Program-made: the position numbers and the translations under genes | Assembly: GCF_009677585.1 (NCBI RefSeq) | Contig: NZ_WKYV01000007.1 | Location: 112,605 to 176,604 of the forward strand | DNA length: 64,000 bases | From: Lactonifactor sp. BIOML-A5 | GTDB lineage: Bacteria > Bacillota > Clostridia > Lachnospirales > Lachnospiraceae | Direction of reading: 5' to 3' | Notes under the pieces: generated by a model | What the model saw: the letters and a program-made list of their open reading frames with translations, nothing else | The model's database searches: none | Told to the model about the DNA's origin: nothing | Part shown: positions 1-7,243 of the stretch, piece by piece | Numbering within the stretch: position 1 is the first letter of the stretch | Layout of the letters: every line of letters begins with the position of its first letter

Positions 1-106
1 AGTTATGAGTATTCCCACTCTGGTGGTAATGGAAAACGGCAAAGAAATCACAAGAAGTGTAGGCGCCCGCTCAGAGAATGATATTCGCCGAATGGTGGGC
101 AGATAA
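1..106 (+). CDS. trxA: Thioredoxin, C-terminal end (5' truncated by window)
   Basis: Only the last 34 codons are present, read in the frame beginning at base 2 and ending with TAA at 104-106. The residues contain SIPTLVV, ENGKE and a final VGA...IRRMVG, which is the cis-proline strand, the following turn and the last helix of a thioredoxin. The CxxC redox centre lies upstream of the window and cannot be checked. In the cell this protein would reduce disulphides with electrons from thioredoxin reductase. A Crp/Fnr-type regulator follows on the same strand with its own promoter. The family assignment is fairly safe from the cis-Pro segment; whether it is the main TrxA or a paralogue cannot be told. 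Confidence 0.75.
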   Translation, partial: VMSIPTLVVMENGKEITRSVGARSENDIRRMVGR

Positions 107-135
107 TTGACAAGAATTGCTCAGGTTGATATGAT
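107..135 (+). promoter_or_regulatory. Sigma-A type promoter of the Crp/Fnr gene
   Basis: A consensus -35 TTGACA (107-112) and -10 TATGAT (130-135) are separated by exactly 17 bases. It starts one base after the thioredoxin stop codon, so the regulator gene can be transcribed independently of trxA. A short inverted repeat (gaggata ... tatcctc) lies in the untranslated leader just downstream. Confidence 0.7.
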
Positions 136-191
136 GGAGGATACAAGAGTGAGGTGATCGGTATATCCTCGGTCCCTGGGAGGTTAATGTC

Positions 192-863
192 ATGAAGCAA
201 AAAGAATTACAAAAGGATTTTCAGGAGCTGCTGCCTTTCTGGAAATCCATCAGCAGTCATTCACAGGAAACCTTAATAAATAATTCAGAGCCCGTCACTT
301 TTCCCCCAGGAACTGCAATGCATGCAGGGGGGGAGGAGTGTTCCGGGCTGTTTCTGGTCCTTGAGGGGAGAGTCCGGGCTTACATTGTGACGGAGCAGGG
401 AAAGGAGGTCACACTGTTTCGCCTTCTGAGCCGGGACATCTGTATTTTTTCGGCCTCCTGTATTATGAAAAATATTAGTTTTGATGTCTTTGTCTCCGCG
501 GAGACAGAGGTAAGGGCGATAAGGATACCGGCCCAGTGTTATAATGAAATTACGAACAGTGAATTGGCAGTTGCAAGGTATACCAATGAACTGCTGTCCT
601 CCAGAATGTCCGATGTGATGTGGGTGCTGGAAGAAATAGTATTTACCAGCTTTGATAAAAGGCTGGCTCATTTTCTCCTAGAGGAGGGAGAGCTGGAAGA
701 ATCCGATGTTTTAACCATCACCCATGAACAGATTGCAAACCATCTGGGAAGCGCCAGAGAAGTAGTCTCCAGAATGCTTCGGTATTTTGCAAATGAAGGG
801 TATGTGAAAGCAGAAAGAGGAAGTATCCGTCTTCTGGACAAAGAGGGACTGGAGGAAATCTGA
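192..863 (+). CDS. Crp/Fnr family transcriptional regulator
   Basis: A 223-residue protein with the standard Crp/Fnr layout: an N-terminal cyclic-nucleotide-binding-like beta barrel (about residues 30-120, with the GLFLVLEGRVRAY strand pair), a long dimerisation helix, and a C-terminal winged helix (about 165-210) with the recognition segment LGSAREVVSRMLRYF. The N-terminal four-cysteine Fe-S signature of true FNR is absent; three cysteines sit in the barrel (near residues 49, 83 and 90), so redox sensing through thiols is possible but unproven. The start follows gggaggtt. It lies directly after a thioredoxin gene under its own strong promoter. Ligand and targets are unknown. Confidence 0.85.
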   Translation: MKQKELQKDFQELLPFWKSISSHSQETLINNSEPVTFPPGTAMHAGGEECSGLFLVLEGRVRAYIVTEQGKEVTLFRLLSRDICIFSASCIMKNISFDVFVSAETEVRAIRIPAQCYNEITNSELAVARYTNELLSSRMSDVMWVLEEIVFTSFDKRLAHFLLEEGELEESDVLTITHEQIANHLGSAREVVSRMLRYFANEGYVKAERGSIRLLDKEGLEEI

Positions 864-897
864 GGGCAGACCGGGTGCTGCAAAATATACAGGAGAG

Positions 898-1530
898 ATG
901 ACAGAGAAGATGGAAGACAAAAAAAAAGAAGTATGCAGGAAAAATTGGGAGAACTTCTGGTATTACCATAAGTTTCATGTAATCATCGGTGTTTTTGTAA
1001 TCGCAGTGATTGCCGTATTCGTGAGAGATAAGCTGAAACAGATAGATTATGACTATACTGTTGCAGTTGTCACTGCGGAGGGAATACCTCAGGAAGCTTT
1101 AGATGAACTGCAATCAGTCCTTGAAAACATTGCTTCTGACAGAAACAATGACAAAAAGGTACATGTACTGATTCAGAACTATGCCATTGGGAATAAGAAC
1201 GGGGAGAGCAGCAACCCGCAGATCACCATGGCAAACCAGCAGAAATTTATCGTGGATGCCCAGACAGGAACCAGTATGCTCCTGATTTATACTGATGAGG
1301 TCTATGAGATGTATAAGAAGCAGGGCTTGTTTGCCGTGGAAGACGGCACACCGGTTAAAATGGGGGAGTGTTCCGCCTTCACAGAGATGAAGGATGGGGA
1401 TTCCCTGAGAAATCTGAACATATCCCTTAGGAATATAGACGAATCCCTGTGGAGCAAAGAGAAAGATCTCAAAGCCTATTATGAAGACAGTGAAAGGCTG
1501 CTGGAGAGGTTTATGTATGGAGATAAATAA
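898..1530 (+). CDS. Single-pass membrane protein of unknown function
   Basis: A 210-residue protein with a charged N-terminus (KKKEVCRKNWENFWYYHKF), one hydrophobic segment at about residues 28-42 and a hydrophilic C-terminal part that would lie outside the membrane, with no enzyme motif that I recognise. Two in-frame ATGs (898 and 910) compete. The aggag at 891-895 is very close to the first and rather far from the second, so the start is uncertain by four codons. The 3' end overlaps the next gene by 14 bases, implying translational coupling. Members of this type are common as uncharacterised proteins in Lachnospiraceae; no function is proposed. Confidence 0.7.
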   Translation: MTEKMEDKKKEVCRKNWENFWYYHKFHVIIGVFVIAVIAVFVRDKLKQIDYDYTVAVVTAEGIPQEALDELQSVLENIASDRNNDKKVHVLIQNYAIGNKNGESSNPQITMANQQKFIVDAQTGTSMLLIYTDEVYEMYKKQGLFAVEDGTPVKMGECSAFTEMKDGDSLRNLNISLRNIDESLWSKEKDLKAYYEDSERLLERFMYGDK

Positions 1531-2134
1531 AAAATTTCTGGATAACATTACGGATTTTATTTTTGCTGAGGATACACCATCCAGTGCCGATATCATCTTT
1601 ATCCCCGGGGACGGCTACCCCCAGATGGCGGAGCGGGCAGCCGGGCTTTGGAAGCAGGGGTATGCCCCGTGGATACTGCCCTCGGGAAGGCACAGCATTC
1701 TTCAGGGAAGCTTTGCAGGCGTAAAAGACAAAGAGAATGTTTACCGGGATAATTATAAAACCGAATGGGAATTCCTCTGCCATGTACTCACCTCTCATGG
1801 AGTGCCCCGGGAGATCATTTTGAGGGAGGAAGCAGCCACTTATACCTACGAAAATGCCATATATTCCAGGCAGGTGACAGACCATGCGGGGTTAACCATC
1901 CAGAAGGGGATTATCTGCTGCAAGTCTTTTCATGCCAGGAGGTGCAGAATGTATTACCAGCTCCTTTATCCGGAGGCAGAATTTTATCTGTGCCCCGTGG
2001 AGGTACAGGGGATTTCCAGAGATACCTGGTACCAGAGCAGAGAGGGAATTGAGACTGTCCTGGGAGAGGCCGGGAGGTGTGCCGGCCAGTTCCGTGAGAT
2101 CCTTCTTACCGGCAAATATATAACCGGACCTTGA
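1517..2134 (+). CDS. YdcF/DUF218-family protein
   Basis: A 205-residue protein with the YdcF/SanA/ElyC (DUF218) signature. An N-terminal ADIIFIPGDGYPQMAERA segment matches the family's phosphate-loop-like VLGGG...R.R.A pattern. A later E.AATYTYENAIYS segment matches the characteristic E....T.EN, and KGIICCKSFHARR corresponds to the family's LVTS..H..RA strand. Members act at the cytoplasmic membrane or envelope in several bacteria, but the reaction is unresolved. I chose the ATG at 1517, preceded by ggagagg and overlapping the previous stop, over an in-frame ATG at 1481 that lacks a ribosome site. It forms a two-gene unit with the preceding membrane protein. Confidence 0.8.
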   Translation: MEINKKFLDNITDFIFAEDTPSSADIIFIPGDGYPQMAERAAGLWKQGYAPWILPSGRHSILQGSFAGVKDKENVYRDNYKTEWEFLCHVLTSHGVPREIILREEAATYTYENAIYSRQVTDHAGLTIQKGIICCKSFHARRCRMYYQLLYPEAEFYLCPVEVQGISRDTWYQSREGIETVLGEAGRCAGQFREILLTGKYITGP

Positions 2135-2166
2135 ATTATAAGAATTTATGTGCTATGATATCTCAG

Positions 2167-2515
2167 GCATAAGTAGAACAAATAATCGCAGCTGGCAGGC
2201 CGAAAGGCGTCAGATGAGGAAAGTCCGGGCTTCGCAGGGCAGGATGCCGGATAACGTCCGGTGGAGGCAACTCTAAGGATAGTGCAACAGAAATGTACCG
2301 CCAGGAAACTGGTAAGGGTGGAAGGGCAGTGTAAGAGACTACCGCCTTCCTGGTAACAGGAGGGGCATATGTAAACCCCATCCGAAGCAAGACCGAACAA
2401 AAAGCAATGTGGCTGCCCGTCACGCTTTTAGGTGGGTCGCTGGAACCTGCTGGCAACAGCAGGTCTAGATAGATGATTATTCACGACATAACCCGGCTTA
2501 TCGTTTTGCTTATGC
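2167..2515 (+). ncRNA. rnpB: RNase P RNA (bacterial class A)
   Basis: The conserved core is clear: the gaggaaagtccgggct element near 2216-2232, the following gcaggatgccgg, the agtgcaacagaaa segment near 2280-2293, the taccgcc stretch, and the 3' element acataacccggcttatcg near 2486-2503. The ends were set by the P1 helix: gcataag at 2167-2173 pairs with cttatgc at 2509-2515. The RNA is the ribozyme that removes 5' leaders from pre-tRNAs. It sits alone between a YdcF-family gene and the convergent pyrBI operon and is followed by a strong hairpin terminator. Confidence 0.95.
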
Positions 2516-2565
2516 GCTACAGTACGGCGAAGGCCGTATACGCCCGTTGGGTATGTATGTATTTG

Positions 2566-2614
2566 AAGACAGAAGAAAACCAGGCATGTGCTTTGCCTGG
2601 TTTTCTTCTGTCTT
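2566..2614. terminator. Very long perfect hairpin between rnpB and pyrI
   Basis: A 21-bp perfect stem (2566-2586 with 2594-2614) closes a 7-base loop. The 3' arm contains ttttcttctgtctt and the 5' arm is A-rich, so it can work as an intrinsic terminator in both directions for the convergent rnpB and pyrBI transcripts. Confidence 0.8.
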
Positions 2615-2627
2615 GGGAATCCGGTGC

Positions 2628-3065
2628 TTAGCGAATCCGGTTTCCGGAATATTTTTCTTCGCAGTATTTGCAGCGGTAAATTTCCTTTTTAGGGTCTGTG
2701 AGTACAAATACGTGATCCAGGCCCTGCTCAATGGAGGTAATACACCTCGGGTTCTTACACTTAATTACATTGACGATTTTTTCCGGGAGCGTCAGCTCTT
2801 TCTTCGCAACGATTTTAGCGTCTTTTATAATGTTTACTGTAATGTTGTGGTCAATAAACCCAAGAATATCCAAATCCAATTCATCAATGGGACACTCAAC
2901 TTTGATGATATCTTTTCTCCCCATTTTGTTGCTTTTGGCATTCTTGATAATAGCAACGCAGCAATCCAGCTTATCCAATCGCAGATCGTGATAAATAGTC
3001 ATGCTGTTTCCTGCTTTGATGTGATCGAGTACAAACCCTTCATTTAACTGGCCAACATTTAACAT
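2628..3065 (-). CDS. pyrI: Aspartate carbamoyltransferase regulatory subunit
   Basis: A 145-residue PyrI: an N-terminal allosteric nucleotide-binding domain (about 1-95, with the MTIYHDL and DIIKVE strands) and a C-terminal zinc domain whose four cysteines are all present (C103, C108, C132, C135). It binds ATP, CTP or UTP and couples catalytic trimers of PyrB into the allosteric holoenzyme of pyrimidine synthesis in the cytosol. The reading frame overlaps the end of pyrB by 7 bases, so the two are cotranscribed and coupled. Its stop lies 14 bases from a bidirectional hairpin. Length and zinc ligands are normal. Confidence 0.96.
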   Translation of the reverse strand: MLNVGQLNEGFVLDHIKAGNSMTIYHDLRLDKLDCCVAIIKNAKSNKMGRKDIIKVECPIDELDLDILGFIDHNITVNIIKDAKIVAKKELTLPEKIVNVIKCKNPRCITSIEQGLDHVFVLTDPKKEIYRCKYCEEKYSGNRIR

Positions 3066-3979
3066 ACATCCACCTCCAATAATGTGAGAATCAGTGCCAT
3101 ACGTACATAGACGCCGTATTGAACCTGTTTGAAGTAAACAGCACGGGGATCGCTGTCCACTTCTACGGAGATTTCATTTACTCTCGGGAGTGGGTGGAGA
3201 ACCAGCATATCGGGGCCGGCCAGCTCCATCTTTGCCTTGTCCAGAATATAAAAATCTTTCATGCGGACATAATCTTCTTCGTTAAAGAAACGTTCTTTCT
3301 GCACTCTTGTCATGTAGAGCAGATCCAGCTCCGGAAGGGCATCTTCCAGGCGTACTACTTCTTTGAATTCATTGCCGTTGGCTCTGAGGACATCCTCCCG
3401 GATATAATCAGGAACCCTTAACTCTTCAGGGGAAATTAAAACGAACCGTACGCCGTGATAGCGCACCAAAGCTTCTATAAGAGAATGAACCGTTCGGCCG
3501 AACTTCAGATCTCCGCAGAGGCCGATGGTTAGATTGTCCAGACGCCCTTTCAGAGATCGGATGGTGAGCAGATCGGTAAGGGTTTGTGTCGGATGCTGAT
3601 GGCCCCCGTCCCCTGCGTTAATTACAGGAATAGAAGAAGCCATAGATGCAACCAGAGGTGCACCTTCCTTTGGATGGCGCATAGCGCAGATATCTGCATA
3701 GCAGGATGCCATGCGGATGGTATCCGCTACACTTTCGCCTTTTGCGGCGGAACTGGAGCCTGCGTTGGAGAATCCAAGAACCTTTCCTCCCAAGTTCATC
3801 ATGGCAGCCTCAAAACTTAAACGGGTTCTGGTGCTTGGCTCATAGAATAGAGTTGCGATTCTTTTTCCTTCGCAGACATGGGCATATTTTTCTGGATTGT
3901 GCTCAATATCGTTGGCCAGATCCAGGAGTTTGTCTAATTCTTCCACGGAAAAATCCAGTGGGCTCATTAAGTGTCTCAT
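3059..3979 (-). CDS. pyrB: Aspartate carbamoyltransferase catalytic subunit
   Basis: A 306-residue PyrB that condenses carbamoyl phosphate with aspartate to carbamoyl-aspartate, the committed step of de novo pyrimidine synthesis. The carbamoyl-phosphate loop [13 protein letters not shown] is intact near residue 50, the HPTQTLTDL segment follows, and the aspartate-domain HPLPRVNE is present near residue 263. The ATG is preceded by aggaggt. It is the first gene of pyrBI. No PyrR-type attenuator was seen; instead, the promoter region carries three TTACsGGTAA palindromes (see the regulatory entry). Confidence 0.97.
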   Translation of the reverse strand: MRHLMSPLDFSVEELDKLLDLANDIEHNPEKYAHVCEGKRIATLFYEPSTRTRLSFEAAMMNLGGKVLGFSNAGSSSAAKGESVADTIRMASCYADICAMRHPKEGAPLVASMASSIPVINAGDGGHQHPTQTLTDLLTIRSLKGRLDNLTIGLCGDLKFGRTVHSLIEALVRYHGVRFVLISPEELRVPDYIREDVLRANGNEFKEVVRLEDALPELDLLYMTRVQKERFFNEEDYVRMKDFYILDKAKMELAGPDMLVLHPLPRVNEISVEVDSDPRAVYFKQVQYGVYVRMALILTLLEVDVC

Positions 3980-3997
3980 GGGTTACCTCCTATGTGC

Positions 3998-4074
3998 TTA
4001 CCGGTAAAATTTTACCAAGATCTTACGGGTAATTTATCATCTACCATCATATAATAGTTTACCGGTAATTTCAA
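3998..4074 (-). promoter_or_regulatory. pyrBI promoter with three TTACsGGTAA operator-like boxes
   Basis: On the minus strand a -35 TTGAAA (4069-4074) and -10 TATGAT (4046-4051) are 17 bases apart. Three near-identical 10-bp palindromes lie here: TTACCGGTAA at 4059-4068 inside the spacer, TTACGGGTAA (plus-strand reading) at 4023-4032 shortly after the likely start site, and TTACCGGTAA at 3998-4007 just before the ribosome site. This arrangement suggests repression by a dimeric DNA-binding protein. The same box occurs on the promoter of the MarR gene at 46.6 kb. Confidence 0.6.
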
Positions 4075-4076
4075 CA

Positions 4077-4463
4077 TTAATCGGAAAGTATTTTTTCAAA
4101 AATAAGCCCTGTAAAAAACCATACCGGGGCATAATCCAGGCGGATCAGACCTTTGTAATTCAGCTTGCACTTGCTGTAATCCCAGGGACACATCTGATAT
4201 TTTTTCAGTATGCTGCCTGTGGTATATTCCGTAAAGAAGATTCCTACGGTATAGATGCTTCCCCGGATGAGCGGGGAGACATTCTTCATCAGGCGGGAAA
4301 TGGGGGAGATTACCGCAGCCATCCCGTAAATGGGAAACATCCAGATGGAGGACTGGCCAAGCAGCTTGCGCTCTCCGCGTTCCAGAGAGTGAATACCTGT
4401 CCAGAGAATTTCCATGCACCAGCCGGCAGCACCGCATAGTAAGAATTTATGTTTCATAGCCAC
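4077..4463 (-). CDS. Small multi-pass membrane protein, CmpB-type putative ABC transporter permease
   Basis: A 128-residue membrane protein with about four hydrophobic segments. Its conserved points match the CmpB-like putative ABC-transporter-permease family (PF06541): GWCMEILWTG at the start, SSIWMFPIYG, a central RGSIY..GIFFTEYTTG, and the C-terminal CPWDYSKCKLNYKGLIRLDYAP. Despite the family name, no transport activity has been shown to my knowledge and no ATPase partner is adjacent. The gene ends three bases from the -35 box of pyrBI and could be read through into it. Its own promoter was not identified. The family call comes from recalled motif spacing and is moderately sure. Confidence 0.75.
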   Translation of the reverse strand: MAMKHKFLLCGAAGWCMEILWTGIHSLERGERKLLGQSSIWMFPIYGMAAVISPISRLMKNVSPLIRGSIYTVGIFFTEYTTGSILKKYQMCPWDYSKCKLNYKGLIRLDYAPVWFFTGLIFEKILSD

Positions 4464-4578
4464 ATTCCTTTTTTGTAAGTAGTATAACCTTTAGGAAGGG
4501 TTCTCATACGCCGTCTGATTTTCTGCTTTTTTTTGCAGGAATTGATACAGAAACTTGCGAAATAGGAAGGAGCGGTGT

Positions 4579-4674
4579 ATGATTAGAAATAATACGCAAA
4601 TTTATTTGCAGGAAACACGGATAAAGGAGAGAATAAAAGATGTTGGATTTGCTGAAGATAAGAGGGCAGATTGA
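4579..4674 (+). CDS. Possible 31-residue leader ORF overlapping pheA
   Basis: An ATG at 4579 is preceded at good spacing by aggaaggag and opens a 31-codon frame that ends at TGA 4672-4674, overlapping the first 35 bases of pheA in another frame. The peptide is polar and charged and not phenylalanine-rich, so it is not a classical attenuation leader. It may couple translation to pheA or be a chance frame. Nothing beyond the ribosome site supports it. Confidence 0.25.
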   Translation: MIRNNTQIYLQETRIKERIKDVGFAEDKRAD

Positions 4675-5770
4675 TGGAATAGATGATGAGATTCTGAGGC
4701 TGTTTGAAGAGCGGATGCAGCTGTGCAGTGATGTGGCAGAGTTTAAAATACAGACAGGCAAGGCTGTTTTTGATAAGGACAGGGAACTGGAAAAATTGAA
4801 GGCTCTCGGGGAGAAGGCAGGCAGCGATTTTACCAGCCATGGAATCCGGGAGCTGTTTCAGCAGATAATGGCTATGAGCAGAAAGCTTCAGTATCAGCTG
4901 CTGGAAAAGAACGCGGTGGAGGAAGACACACCCTACATCCCTGTGAAAGCTCTGGATACCGAGGATGTTACCGTAGTATTTCAGGGAGTGGAGGGAGCCT
5001 ACAGCTTTGCGGCTATGAATACATTCTTCGGCAGTTCTGTGAAGAATTATCATGTGGCAAAATTCAGGGATGCGATGGAAGAGATTAAGAAGGGAAATGC
5101 GGAGTATGCCGTTCTCCCTATTGAGAATTCTACCGCAGGGATTGTGCAGGATATCTATGATTTGCTCACGGTATATGACCACTTTATTGTGGGAGAGCAG
5201 ATTATACCTTGCCAGCATGTCCTTCTGGGTGTGCCGGGTGCCGGACTGGAGGATATTGAGACGGTTTATTCTCATCCCCAGGGATTGATGCAGTGCAGAG
5301 AGTTTTTAAATGAACATAAAGAGTGGAAGCAGGTAACACTGGACAACACGGCTGTCTCAGCTAAAAAAGTTTCAGAGGACCAGGATAAGACCCAGGCAGC
5401 CATTGCCAGTGAGTCGGCAGGGGAATTCTATGGGCTGTCTGTCTTAAAAAGGAATATCTTCAGCAATCAGAATAATTCTACCAGATTTATTATCGTATCA
5501 AAGGAAAAGAAATACCGGAAGGACGCCCGGAAAATCAGCGTGAGCTACGAGCTGCCCCATGAGAGCGGAAGTCTGTATAACAGCTTGTCTCATTTCATTT
5601 ACAATGGTCTCAATATGACAAAGATTGAGTCACGTCCAATACCGGGAAGAAACTGGGAATACCGGTTTTTTGTGGACTTTGAGGGCAATCTGGGGGACAG
5701 TGCGGTGAAAAATGCCATTCGTGGTCTCTCTGCGGAAGCCAGTCAGCTGCGGGTACTGGGGAATTACTAG
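4640..5770 (+). CDS. pheA: Bifunctional chorismate mutase / prephenate dehydratase (P-protein)
   Basis: A 376-residue fusion that turns chorismate into prephenate and then phenylpyruvate for phenylalanine synthesis. Residues 1-85 are an all-helical AroQ mutase (LRGQIDGIDDEILRLFEERM, then V.EFK). Residues about 112-290 are prephenate dehydratase (FQGVEGAYSFAA at the start, the catalytic-site STRF near 281). Residues about 300-372 are an ACT domain with the ESRP phenylalanine-binding motif, implying end-product feedback inhibition. Start follows aaggagag. A gene for an AAA ATPase begins 10 bases after the stop. Domain order and length are those of E. coli PheA; I see no defect. Confidence 0.96.
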   Translation: MLDLLKIRGQIDGIDDEILRLFEERMQLCSDVAEFKIQTGKAVFDKDRELEKLKALGEKAGSDFTSHGIRELFQQIMAMSRKLQYQLLEKNAVEEDTPYIPVKALDTEDVTVVFQGVEGAYSFAAMNTFFGSSVKNYHVAKFRDAMEEIKKGNAEYAVLPIENSTAGIVQDIYDLLTVYDHFIVGEQIIPCQHVLLGVPGAGLEDIETVYSHPQGLMQCREFLNEHKEWKQVTLDNTAVSAKKVSEDQDKTQAAIASESAGEFYGLSVLKRNIFSNQNNSTRFIIVSKEKKYRKDARKISVSYELPHESGSLYNSLSHFIYNGLNMTKIESRPIPGRNWEYRFFVDFEGNLGDSAVKNAIRGLSAEASQLRVLGNY

Positions 5771-5780
5771 GAGGATAAAG

Positions 5781-7094
5781 ATGATTCAGTTGGAAGAATG
5801 TATTGTATATAGAAATTTTAGAGAGCAAGACGTACTGCATAAGATGACAGATCTGATCAACACTTATATAGAAGAAAGGGAAGCGCTGGAGGAGCGGCGT
5901 GGAGTATTCTACGACTGCATGAATCAGCTGGTGGAAATGTCCGGGGCTTATGGATTTGCTGGGAATCTCTGGCACAATTACCTCACATTTCTGCTGGTAA
6001 ACCATGAGAATGCATTTAGTATGGCATCAGAAATCGTTGGGCCAGTCCAAGGGAGTATCAACGAATTGGTACTGCAGGACTTTGCTGTATTTAAGAAGCT
6101 CTATGATTTTGATTTGGGAAAACTGGATGAGGCATTTGGTTCCTGCTGCTGTGGGAGCATCTGTAATTATGTAAATGTCAATGAAAACAGTAAAATGTTT
6201 AACAAACGAATCAGGGACCGCATCTGCAATCTCAGCGAAAAACTGAGCCGGGCGGCAACCACAGAAGAATTTATGGAGGATATGGTATCCTTCTACAAAG
6301 ACTTTGGAGTAGGCAAGCTGGGGCTCCACAAGGCTTTCCGGCTGGAACATTCACCTGTGCGGGAAAAGGTGGATATAGTGCCTATTACCAACATTGCCCA
6401 TGTGCATCTGGATGATCTGGTGGGATATGAGATCGCCAAGAAGAAACTCATTGATAATACAGAAGCATTTGTTTCAGGAAGAAAAGCCAATAACTGCCTG
6501 CTTTTTGGAGATGCGGGCACCGGAAAATCTTCCAGCGTCAAGGCTATACTAAACCAATATTATGACCGGGGGCTGCGTATCATAGAGGTTTATAAGCATC
6601 AGTTTCAGGATCTAAATGATGTGATTGCTCAGATTAAAAACAGAAACTATCGTTTTATCATATATATGGACGACTTATCCTTTGAAGAATTCGAGATAGA
6701 ATACAAATACCTGAAAGCAGTGATTGAAGGCGGATTAGAGAAAAAACCAGAAAATATCCTAATCTACGCAACCTCAAACCGCCGCCACCTGGTGAGAGAA
6801 AAATTCAGCGACAAAGAAGAACGCAGAGACGATCTTCACGCTTCAGATACCGTACAGGAAAAACTCTCTCTGGTTTCCCGATTCGGAGTATCCATCTTCT
6901 TCTGCGCACCGGACAAAAAAGAATTCCAGAATATTGTCAGAACATTGGCAGAGCGGTACAAAGTGGAGATGCCGGAAGAAGAACTACTGCAGAAAGCCAA
7001 CGCCTGGGAACTGCAGCACGGAGGACTGTCAGGGAGGACAGCACAGCAGTTTATTGATTACTTATTGGGCCAAAAGGGGACGTGTTCTTTTTAA
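5781..7094 (+). CDS. DUF815-family AAA+ ATPase
   Basis: A 437-residue protein. The C-terminal half is a DUF815-type AAA+ module with Walker A GDAGTGKS (about residues 242-250) and Walker B IIYMDDLSFEEFE (about 292-304), followed by a sensor-like IYATSNRRHLV. The N-terminal ~200 residues are alpha-helical without a motif I know. The start at 5781 follows taggagg and gives a protein that begins MIQLEE; a longer frame from 5712 would run into pheA. The function of DUF815 proteins is not established, although they resemble clamp-loader-like ATPases. The last seven codons (KGTCSF plus stop) are encoded by the left arm of a palindromic repeat, so the original C-terminus has probably been replaced. 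Confidence 0.85.
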   Translation: MIQLEECIVYRNFREQDVLHKMTDLINTYIEEREALEERRGVFYDCMNQLVEMSGAYGFAGNLWHNYLTFLLVNHENAFSMASEIVGPVQGSINELVLQDFAVFKKLYDFDLGKLDEAFGSCCCGSICNYVNVNENSKMFNKRIRDRICNLSEKLSRAATTEEFMEDMVSFYKDFGVGKLGLHKAFRLEHSPVREKVDIVPITNIAHVHLDDLVGYEIAKKKLIDNTEAFVSGRKANNCLLFGDAGTGKSSSVKAILNQYYDRGLRIIEVYKHQFQDLNDVIAQIKNRNYRFIIYMDDLSFEEFEIEYKYLKAVIEGGLEKKPENILIYATSNRRHLVREKFSDKEERRDDLHASDTVQEKLSLVSRFGVSIFFCAPDKKEFQNIVRTLAERYKVEMPEEELLQKANAWELQHGGLSGRTAQQFIDYLLGQKGTCSF

Positions 7095-7132
7095 AAGGAA
7101 CACGTCCCAAATTCGATCAGGGGTGTCCCTTA
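7077..7132. repeat. REP-like palindromic element, copy 1
   Basis: An imperfect palindrome built on gggacgtgttc (7077-7087) and gaacacgtccc (7098-7108) with a T/A-rich centre, then a trailer ggtgtcccttat near 7122-7133. The same palindrome and trailer occur at 10937-10999. The left arm overlaps the 3' end and stop codon of the DUF815 gene. Together the two copies bracket ppx-ppk. Confidence 0.8.
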
Positions 7133-7243
7133 TTAGTAGATACGGAGATAAAATGTAAAATATAGGTAAAATCCCTGGCATTTTCAGACGATTAATAGTA
7201 AAATAATTAAAAATACACGAAATATTACAAGGGGGATGAGAGT

